A stretch of DNA of 16,038 bases, taken from positions 1 to 16,038 of the forward strand of contig JAQVLF010000013.1 in assembly GCA_028704295.1 (NCBI GenBank), in the 5' to 3' direction. This document shows, one piece after another, positions 1 to 5,220 of this stretch. The position numbers and the translations under genes were made by a program. Source of the stretch: Minisyncoccota bacterium. GTDB taxonomy: Bacteria; Patescibacteriota; Minisyncoccia; Minisyncoccales; Minisyncoccaceae. The notes beneath the pieces were generated by a model. That model had not been told where the DNA came from, ran no database searches, and saw only the letters and a program-made list of their open reading frames with translations. Each line of letters opens with the position of its first letter. Positions within the stretch are counted from its first letter, which is position 1.

Positions 1-19
1 GAGAGTATTTATAACTCTC
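1..19 (-). other. Small perfect hairpin at window edge
   Basis: GAGAGT and ACTCTC form a perfect 6-bp inverted repeat around a 7-base AT loop. On the minus strand it lies about 25 nt downstream of an AAGGAGGTG motif and of a possible promoter at 65-93, so it could be the first stem of an RNA that continues past the left edge. On the plus strand a T-run follows only after a 10-base gap, which makes a plus-strand terminator unlikely. Function unknown. Confidence 0.35.
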
Positions 20-40
20 TGACTTGATATTTTTTAACGA

Positions 41-51
41 ATCACCTCCTT
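41..51 (-). promoter_or_regulatory. Orphan Shine-Dalgarno-like motif (third copy)
   Basis: The minus strand reads AAGGAGGTGAT, a full complement to the usual 16S rRNA 3' tail. No ATG, GTG or TTG follows at normal spacing; the GTG inside the motif opens a frame that stops three codons later. It sits about 7 nt after the start site expected from the promoter at 65-93, the same geometry as the first copy (291-299) and its promoter. Confidence 0.5.
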
Positions 52-64
52 ATGAACCAAAATT

Positions 65-93
65 AATTTAAATCAAATGTATAGAAAAGTCAA
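65..93 (-). promoter_or_regulatory. Possible sigma70-type promoter reading left
   Basis: Minus strand TTGACT (88-93), a 17-bp spacer, then TAAATT (65-70). The -35 is good and the -10 is weak. It lies just beyond the terminator at 101-148, so it could restart transcription for a unit running off the left edge. Predicted start near 58. Confidence 0.4.
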
Positions 94-100
94 ATAAACT

Positions 101-148
101 AAAAGAGACGATTATTCGTATTCTCTTTAAGAATAGAACAACCGTCTC
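101..148 (-). terminator. Long-stem hairpin terminator (minus strand)
   Basis: The arms 105-123 and 131-148 form a long stem closed by six base pairs, GAGACG with CGTCTC, with a small internal bulge and a 7-base loop. Two positions (111/142 and 114/139) pair as G-U only in the minus-strand RNA and would be A/C mismatches in a plus-strand RNA. This supports transcription on the minus strand. The stem is followed by UUUU (104-101) and further U-rich sequence. Confidence 0.6.
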
Positions 149-307
149 GCTTTCCGAAAAGGCGACAGTCTTGGGGGGAAAATGGACGCCTTCCCGTGAA
201 CCAAAATGATTTATTATCACCTCCTTTTTCGAATAAGAATGAGCTGAAGCTGTACAAGGGGGACGTAGAAACTTTAAAGTCTTTTTTTAACACCTCCTTT
301 TTGTTAT
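101..307 (-). ncRNA. Candidate small RNA or leader, about 205 nt, family unknown
   Basis: A good promoter (314-343) and a hairpin terminator (101-148) delimit a short transcription unit. Within it are two copies of AAGGAGGTG, at 291-299 and 218-226, neither followed by a start codon at usable spacing. A further stem pairs a GGAAGGCG-like arm near 187-195 with CGCCTTTTC near 155-163, allowing G-U pairs. One frame stays open through the region, but its apparent ATG lies inside the -10 box and its composition is unlike the neighbouring proteins, so an RNA product or regulatory leader is more likely. I do not recognise 6S, 4.5S, tmRNA or RNase P RNA motifs. What is seen is the promoter, motifs and hairpins; the ncRNA call is inference. 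Confidence 0.4.
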
Positions 308-313
308 GCTTAA

Positions 314-343
314 AGGATACCACAATTAGTAAAAAAATGTCAA
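314..343 (-). promoter_or_regulatory. Sigma70-type promoter downstream of tRNA-Ile
   Basis: Minus strand TTGACA (338-343), an 18-bp spacer, then TATCCT (314-319). It lies 10 bp beyond the tRNA 3' end, points left and has a predicted start near 307. The first AAGGAGGTG begins about 8 nt later. It drives the candidate RNA at 101-307 independently of the ftsH-tRNA transcript. Confidence 0.6.
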
Positions 344-353
344 ATGTAAATAG

Positions 354-427
354 TGCGCGAGGTGGGACTCGAACCCACGACCTTATGTTTATAAGACATA
401 CGCTCTTACCGACTGAGCTACACGCGC
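354..427 (-). tRNA. tRNA-Ile (anticodon UAU, reads AUA)
   Basis: The 74-nt sequence folds as a full cloverleaf: a 7-bp acceptor stem with one U-U mismatch at the sixth pair, a GCTC/GAGC D stem, an anticodon stem TATGT/ACATA around loop CTTATAA, and a GTGGG/CCCAC T stem around TTCGAGT. The loop places anticodon UAU at 34-36, so it should read AUA as isoleucine without the lysidine modification that the usual bacterial CAU-type tRNA-Ile2 needs. The discriminator is A73, as expected for isoleucine. CCA is not encoded; the DNA continues CTA. The 5' end is the base right after the ftsH stop codon, and no promoter lies between, so it is probably excised from the ftsH transcript by RNase P. Confidence 0.93.
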
Positions 428-2263
428 TTAGATGCCTAAGAGCTTCTCATATTCATCTCTTTCAAGAGTCTCCTTAGTTATAAGCTCTCTTGTCACCTTC
501 TCTAAGATATCTTTGTATTTAACTAAAATCTCTTTGGCTTTTTTCTCTGCTTCTAATATAATATTTTTAATTTCATTGTCAATTTTAATGGCAGTATCTT
601 CTGAATAATTTTTAGTCTCAGCTCCTTCGTATCCTAAAAATATGTCTTCATTCCTCTCCCCAAATACTATTGGCCCAAATGAAGACATTCCAAGACTTTT
701 GACAATCCTTCTTGCTAATCGAGATGCTCTTTTCAAATCTTCTGATGCGCCTGATGAAACTTCCCCATAAACCATTTCTTCTGTTAGATATCCTCCCAAA
801 AGAACTGCTATTTCTGAAACAAGATCAGACTTTCTTCTGAACCTTTTCTCTCTTTCAGGAACTTGAAGGGTGTACCCTGCTGCCATTCCTCTTGATATAA
901 TAGAAATTTTTCTAACAGGTTCACTGTTGGGCACAAATGAAGCTACGATTGCATGCCCCGCCTCGTGGTAAGCTGCAATTTCTTTTTCTTCTTTTGAAAA
1001 TACCCTAGTCTTCTTTTCTGGCCCCAATAATACTTTTTCAATTGATTCTAATATATTTCTTTGAGAAACTTTTTCTTCTTCATTTTTTGCTGTTAAAATA
1101 GCAGCTTCATTAACAACATTTTCTAAATCAGCCCCAGAAAAACCAGGAGTTCTTTCTGCTACTTCCCTTAAATTAACGTCCTCTCCTAAAGGCTTGCCTC
1201 TTGCATGAATTTTTAAAATATCTTCCCTTTCATTAATGTCTGGAAGATTGACGACAACTTTTCTATCAAATCTGCCTGGACGCAAAAGCGCTGGGTCTAA
1301 AACATCAACTCTATTAGTAGCGCCCAAAATAATGATCTTATCATTTTTTTCAAATCCATCCATTTCAGTTAAAAGTTGATTTAAGGTTTGTTCTCTTTCT
1401 TCATTTCCTCCCGACATTGAAATACCTCTTACTTTTCCAATACTATCTAATTCATCAATAAAAATTAAACATGGTTGTTGCCTTTTTGCAGTTTCAAAAA
1501 GATTTCTAACTCTGCTTGAACCAACTCCTACAAACATTTCAATGAATGATGACCCTGACACGTAAAAGAAAGGAACATTTGACTCTCCTGCAATTGCTCT
1601 TGCGAGGAGCGTCTTTCCACATCCAGCAGGACCGACTAATAATACTCCTTTCGGAATCTTAGCCCCCATTTTCATATACTTGCCAGGATGCTTTAAAAAA
1701 TCTACAATTTCCTTTAATTCTTCTTTTTCTTCTTTTAATCCCGCAACATCGCTAAAATTGATTTTCTTACCGTTTTGCACAAACATTTTAGCTTTTGGTC
1801 TTGTGAAATCAAAAGTCTGAGTAATGCCGCCTTTGCTTTTTCTAAAGAAAAAGAAGAAAAATACTCCCAGCAATACAAAAGGCAAAACAACCATTAAAAG
1901 AAATGGCCATAACCACTCTGAGCTGTCCTCCTTATACACAAAACTAATATCTTCTAGTTTTGATTGATCTAATTCAAAATATGACAAATTCTCTGTTAGC
2001 GTTATTCCCGGCTCTTTTTTTGATTTAAGTAAAGACTCGTCTTTTAGTTCAACTCTGATATCATTTTTGTAAACCTCGATTTGTTTTACTTCCCCGTTAT
2101 TAATGTATTCTACTATTTTAGGAATAGAAGCTTCACTAACGTTTTTTTGAGCAAAATAATTAAAATCAAACACGCTTAAAAAAGCCCAAAGTGAAATAAA
2201 AATTAGGACAACAAAAAATATGTTTTTAATGAGTCCCTTAAAAAAGGGGTTTCTTTTTTTCAT
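428..2263 (-). CDS. ftsH: ATP-dependent zinc metalloprotease FtsH
   Basis: FtsH is a hexameric membrane protease that unfolds and degrades membrane and short-lived cytosolic proteins. The 611-residue protein is of normal length. A first membrane helix spans about residues 13-32, an extracytoplasmic domain follows, and a second helix (about 119-140) ends in six phenylalanines. The AAA+ module has Walker A GPAGCGKT (211-218), pore motif FVGVG (244-248), Walker B LIFIDELD (266-273) and the second region of homology with R328 and R331. The protease domain has the zinc site HEAGH (433-437), and D509 in SGASEDLKRA is the likely third zinc ligand. All catalytic residues are present. The ATG at 2263 lies 12 bp after the rpsA stop, with no Shine-Dalgarno site, so co-transcription with rpsA is likely. 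The stop codon abuts the tRNA gene. Confidence 0.97.
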   Translation of the reverse strand: MKKRNPFFKGLIKNIFFVVLIFISLWAFLSVFDFNYFAQKNVSEASIPKIVEYINNGEVKQIEVYKNDIRVELKDESLLKSKKEPGITLTENLSYFELDQSKLEDISFVYKEDSSEWLWPFLLMVVLPFVLLGVFFFFFFRKSKGGITQTFDFTRPKAKMFVQNGKKINFSDVAGLKEEKEELKEIVDFLKHPGKYMKMGAKIPKGVLLVGPAGCGKTLLARAIAGESNVPFFYVSGSSFIEMFVGVGSSRVRNLFETAKRQQPCLIFIDELDSIGKVRGISMSGGNEEREQTLNQLLTEMDGFEKNDKIIILGATNRVDVLDPALLRPGRFDRKVVVNLPDINEREDILKIHARGKPLGEDVNLREVAERTPGFSGADLENVVNEAAILTAKNEEEKVSQRNILESIEKVLLGPEKKTRVFSKEEKEIAAYHEAGHAIVASFVPNSEPVRKISIISRGMAAGYTLQVPEREKRFRRKSDLVSEIAVLLGGYLTEEMVYGEVSSGASEDLKRASRLARRIVKSLGMSSFGPIVFGERNEDIFLGYEGAETKNYSEDTAIKIDNEIKNIILEAEKKAKEILVKYKDILEKVTRELITKETLERDEYEKLLGI

Positions 2264-2275
2264 ATAGAAAACTAA

Positions 2276-3361
2276 TTATTTTTTTACGATTTTAAGAGAC
2301 ATCCAATGTCTTTCTGGCTGAAAGCTTAATATCTTGAAATCGTATTCCTTGTTTAATTCAAGCTCTTCTTGCATTTTCTTTTCTGTACCAAACTCTGATA
2401 CATGAATCAAGCCTTGAATTTTTGAACTGTCATTATCAACATTGTCTCTCAATACTTGCACAAAAGCTCCAAATGAATTCAATTTCAAAATCTTTCCCTT
2501 AATAATATCTCCTACCTTGTATTTTAAGCTTTTCCAAGGATCTTCTTTTAACTTCTTAATTGATAGAGAAACTCTTCCTTGTGATACATCAATAACTTCT
2601 GCCTTAACTTCTTCTCCAATTTGAATAATTTCAGCTGGGTCTTCAATCAATTGCCAATCTAATTCTGAAATGTGTACTAATCCTTCTATTTCTTTTCCTC
2701 CTACTGCAAATTTCATAAATGCTCCAAAATTAACAATTCCTGAAATGATTCCCTCTACAATATCTCCTACGTTAATTTTAGAAATTACATCCTCGATTTC
2801 TCCTGTTTCCTTAGAATTTTCGGTTAAAATTACTTGTCCTCCTTTTTCATCAAAGTCTAATACCTTTACTTCAAATTCCTTTCCAATAAAAGACTGCAAT
2901 TTTCTTAATATCTTTGTTTTATCACCTTCTGGAACCCTTGGATAATTGTTAGAAGATAATTGTGAAGTTGGCAAGAATGCTGGAAAACCAAATAATTGAC
3001 TGATCAGACCTCCTTTGTTAACTTTTTCAATTTTAACATTGAAAGGCTTGTCTTCATCTTTAACTTCCTTGATTTTCTGCCAAGCTAATTCTCTTGCAGC
3101 TTCTTTCAAAGATAATTCTACAAAACCTTCTTCATTCTCAGAAGTAACAACCTTTACTGAAATAGGGTCACCTATCTTTAAGTTCTTCAAGATATTCTTT
3201 GCACCCTGATACTCTGATCCATAAATCACACCTGTCTTAGCAGGTCCAATATCTAGATAAATACAGAGATTCTCTATAGCCAAAACCGTGCCATTGATAA
3301 TGTCACCCGGTCTAGGTACCTTTACTGTGTCGTTTAATTTTTGTAATGTGTCGTTTTGCAT
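2276..3361 (-). CDS. rpsA: 30S ribosomal protein S1 (four S1 domains)
   Basis: S1 binds mRNA on the 30S subunit and helps start translation on weakly structured leaders. With the start chosen here the protein has 361 residues and four OB-fold S1 repeats, at about 17-86, 104-181, 198-270 and 283-358. The last two carry the most typical signature (GLVHISELDW at 227-236, GLIHVSEF at 317-324), and the second is the most divergent. Four domains instead of the six of E. coli fit Firmicutes-like and Patescibacteria S1 proteins. An upstream in-frame ATG at 3388 lies within the promoter, so the ATG at 3361 (MQNDTLQ) is preferred. The predicted transcription start falls on that A, making the mRNA leaderless or nearly so. 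A generic S1-domain RNA-binding protein is the alternative. Confidence 0.88.
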   Translation of the reverse strand: MQNDTLQKLNDTVKVPRPGDIINGTVLAIENLCIYLDIGPAKTGVIYGSEYQGAKNILKNLKIGDPISVKVVTSENEEGFVELSLKEAARELAWQKIKEVKDEDKPFNVKIEKVNKGGLISQLFGFPAFLPTSQLSSNNYPRVPEGDKTKILRKLQSFIGKEFEVKVLDFDEKGGQVILTENSKETGEIEDVISKINVGDIVEGIISGIVNFGAFMKFAVGGKEIEGLVHISELDWQLIEDPAEIIQIGEEVKAEVIDVSQGRVSLSIKKLKEDPWKSLKYKVGDIIKGKILKLNSFGAFVQVLRDNVDNDSSKIQGLIHVSEFGTEKKMQEELELNKEYDFKILSFQPERHWMSLKIVKK

Positions 3362-3367
3362 ACCATT

Positions 3368-3396
3368 CTTATAGCATAAAAAAAACACATAATCAA
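3368..3396 (-). promoter_or_regulatory. rpsA-ftsH-tRNA promoter, probably leaderless
   Basis: Minus strand TTGATT (3391-3396), a 17-bp spacer, then TATAAG (3368-3373) preceded by TGC as an extended -10. Seven bases downstream of the -10 is position 3361, the A of the chosen rpsA ATG. The spacer includes a T8 run just after a weak CATAA/TTATG stem, which may also terminate pseudopilin transcripts. Confidence 0.65.
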
Positions 3397-3414
3397 GGGT
3401 TATGCTTTAAACAC

Positions 3415-4326
3415 TTAGTTAGAGGCTAATTCTGAGATTCTTTTATTATATTCCTCTTGAGAAATATTTCCGTTTGCGAGCATTGAGTTTAGGCCTGCGA
3501 TGTAGTTTTGTTTGATTTGAGAGGAGGATAGAGCTGCATTATATGTTCTCACATCATCGATTGTTCCTATAAAATCTCTGTTCTGCGAAGAGTTATCACT
3601 TACGAGAAAAAAATGTGTTGTTCCATTATAGTATAAATTACCCGTTTGATCATTTCTTGAGTTTTCTAAAACCCCATTAACATATATTTTCACAATTGAG
3701 CCATCGTAAGTTCCTACTACATAGTAAAATTCATTAAGCGCATATGTATGTTGTGAATCCAACATTACATCATTCGCTGTAGTAGTTCTGAATCTAAATT
3801 TATTATTACTTATATACGCCAAGCCTGTATTGCCCGAATTATAAGAAATAATTTGAGAAACTCCATAAACCGGAGCCGCGTCACTATTAATAGCAGTTGG
3901 TTTTGCCCATGCTTCAAAGGTGATTTCTTTTAATATTATTGAGGCTTCTGTTTTAATAAGATAATCGCTCGCACTTAATTGTAAACATTTATTAGTAATA
4001 CAATCGTTTCCATTCTTTATTTGAGGAAGACCAGTAATTGACAAATCATTATTTTCCCATGTGTCCCTAACATCTCCAGTCTGTGCATTCCCGCTTTCTG
4101 TGGGTCCTTCATCAAAAGTCCACTCAGAAACTAAGTTTAAAAGCATAGAGTTTTGAACGTTTGAAGAAAAAGCTTTAGCACGAGCAAATGTTGCATTAGA
4201 AACAGACGAAGAAACAGTTACCATAATAACTCCTGCTATAACTCCAATGATAACTATTACTACAAGTAGTTCTATTAAAGTAAAAGAAGTGTTCTTTTTC
4301 ATATGTACATGGCTTATTTTTTTCAT
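3415..4326 (-). CDS. Type IV pseudopilin fused to a LamG-like domain
   Basis: The N-terminus is a prepilin signal: a short basic leader, the cleavage and methylation motif S-FTLIE and a hydrophobic helix LLVVIVIIGVIAGVI that anchors and then packs into a pilus. Cleavage would be after Ser, not the usual Gly. The rest, from about residue 65 to 270, resembles a LamG/concanavalin-like jelly roll: WTFDEG, ITFEAWAKP, VVGTYDG, IYVNGVLENS and the typical C-terminal IDDVRTYNAALS. Such domains often bind carbohydrate, so a pilus-tip or surface-binding role is plausible but inferred. The ATG at 4326 is used; a second ATG at 4302 would give a conventional six-residue leader (MKKNTS). No Shine-Dalgarno site is visible. 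The gene lies between its own promoter and the rpsA promoter. Confidence 0.85.
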   Translation of the reverse strand: MKKISHVHMKKNTSFTLIELLVVIVIIGVIAGVIMVTVSSSVSNATFARAKAFSSNVQNSMLLNLVSEWTFDEGPTESGNAQTGDVRDTWENNDLSITGLPQIKNGNDCITNKCLQLSASDYLIKTEASIILKEITFEAWAKPTAINSDAAPVYGVSQIISYNSGNTGLAYISNNKFRFRTTTANDVMLDSQHTYALNEFYYVVGTYDGSIVKIYVNGVLENSRNDQTGNLYYNGTTHFFLVSDNSSQNRDFIGTIDDVRTYNAALSSSQIKQNYIAGLNSMLANGNISQEEYNKRISELASN

Positions 4327-4341
4327 CAATTAAAATATTAC

Positions 4342-4370
4342 CATATATATATATATATAACGCAAGTCAA
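4342..4370 (-). promoter_or_regulatory. Pseudopilin promoter containing a TA-repeat spacer
   Basis: Minus strand TTGACT at 4365-4370, 17 bp, then TATATG at 4342-4347 as the best-spaced -10. A better -10 by sequence, TAATAT at 4335-4340, sits 24 bp from the -35, which is too far. Almost all of the sequence between is an alternating TA tract, so gain or loss of units would move these elements relative to each other. The -35 begins two bases after the T-run of the preceding terminator. Confidence 0.5.
4343..4359. repeat. (TA)8.5 dinucleotide tract in promoter
   Basis: Seventeen bases of uninterrupted alternating A and T lie between the -35 box of the pseudopilin promoter and the gene start. Tracts of this kind are prone to slipped-strand mispairing. 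Confidence 0.9.
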
Positions 4371-4372
4371 AT

Positions 4373-4396
4373 AAAAAACAGGGCTTTTAAGCCCTG
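4373..4396 (-). terminator. Rho-independent terminator of the thioredoxin-fold gene
   Basis: On the minus strand CAGGGC and GCCCTG form a GC-rich stem with loop TTAAAA (4379-4396), followed directly by six T's (4378-4373). It starts 8 bp after the stop codon of the 4404-5195 gene and separates the secreted-protein genes from the pseudopilin. Confidence 0.9.
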
Positions 4397-4403
4397 CCCA
4401 ATA

Positions 4404-5195
4404 TTATTTGCAAGCGTCTAGATTTTGTATTCCGCAAATGATTGAAGAAATAGCATTAATATCAGCTTCTTTTCCAACCTTTTCTCCTGAACCTACTCTA
4501 AAGTATTTATCAGCTATAACTAGGAGTGGCATTGATCCATCGCTATAATCAAAAAAGTAATCTTCGTTCTCATCTGAATCCATGTAATCATAAACAACAA
4601 TATCATTTCCAAATTTAGCCTTGATTTGGTTTAAAACATCATACTCCCATGTTGAGTGGCTATCGTATGAAACTCCGTAAAAATATACAGGCACCTTATT
4701 ATCAATCAATTTAATATCGATACTTTTTTCTGAAAAACCATTTAAAAGCTCGTTGTCATCCATGTTTAAAACATCTCCCATAAAGATCTTTTCTCCGTTC
4801 TTTGTCACATAAAATTCTGTTAATTGATCTCCAATTTGAAATTGTAACTTGTATAAACTAGAATCTTTGTCTTCCTCTACTTTTTTAAGAGAAACTGTAT
4901 TGTCTCCTTCAAAATATTCATCTAAGTAAGCAATTGTTTTTGAAATTACCTCTGTAGAATCAACTTCGCCTTCTTCTGAAACAATATTTCCTGTCTTAGG
5001 ATCAATATATGTTCCAACTATTTGTCCATCGATATTATACTCTACCTTCTTTAATTCTCCATTGTATAGATCTACAACAGAAGCTTTGTTCTCTAGTATT
5101 TTTTGATTTTCATTAAGAACAAAGAAAACTCCGAACGCCATAATAGCGCATACTAGGCAAGTTAAGATAATTTTATTTCTTGTTTGGTCTTCCAT
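4404..5195 (-). CDS. Membrane-anchored DsbC/thioredoxin-fold protein lacking CxxC
   Basis: The 263-residue protein has an N-terminal membrane anchor (about 9-27). A domain at about 40-150 follows, with a FYVTKNGEKIF strand like those in DsbC/DsbG-type and related CPR proteins. The C-terminal part at about 165-255 resembles a thioredoxin fold: strand VPVYFYG (168-174), a helix after it, and a Met-Pro at 222-223 where the fold keeps its cis-proline. The place of the active-site CxxC holds Y177-D-S-H180, so ordinary thiol-disulfide exchange at that site seems lost. Two cysteines remain at the extreme C-terminus, C254 and C262. It follows the secreted protein gene by about 20 bp and ends at a terminator, so it may be co-transcribed and act outside the membrane on those proteins, perhaps as a chaperone. 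That role is inference, and the fold call is from motif reading only. Confidence 0.6.
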   Translation of the reverse strand: MEDQTRNKIILTCLVCAIMAFGVFFVLNENQKILENKASVVDLYNGELKKVEYNIDGQIVGTYIDPKTGNIVSEEGEVDSTEVISKTIAYLDEYFEGDNTVSLKKVEEDKDSSLYKLQFQIGDQLTEFYVTKNGEKIFMGDVLNMDDNELLNGFSEKSIDIKLIDNKVPVYFYGVSYDSHSTWEYDVLNQIKAKFGNDIVVYDYMDSDENEDYFFDYSDGSMPLLVIADKYFRVGSGEKVGKEADINAISSIICGIQNLDACK

Positions 5196-5205
5196 ATATT
5201 TTTAA

Positions 5206-5220
5206 ATTATATTGATTATA
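5206..5220 (-). promoter_or_regulatory. Two overlapping TATAAT boxes before the thioredoxin-fold gene
   Basis: TATAAT occurs twice on the minus strand, at 5215-5220 and 5206-5211, just before the ATG at 5195. Neither has a recognisable -35. The nearer box would give a leader of about four bases. Read-through from upstream is an equal possibility. Confidence 0.3.

Noticed and set aside
34..52. Plus-strand ATCACCTCCTTA resembling a 16S rRNA 3' end
   Set aside because: No helix-45 sequence or other 16S sequence precedes it; it is better read as a minus-strand Shine-Dalgarno-like motif.
99..323. 74-codon minus-strand open frame over the small-RNA region
   Set aside because: Its ATG lies within the -10 box of the promoter at 314-343, its end falls in the terminator stem, and its composition is unlike the neighbouring proteins.
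196..477. 93-codon plus-strand open frame
   Set aside because: It runs antisense across the whole tRNA gene and into the end of ftsH, and has no ribosome binding site.
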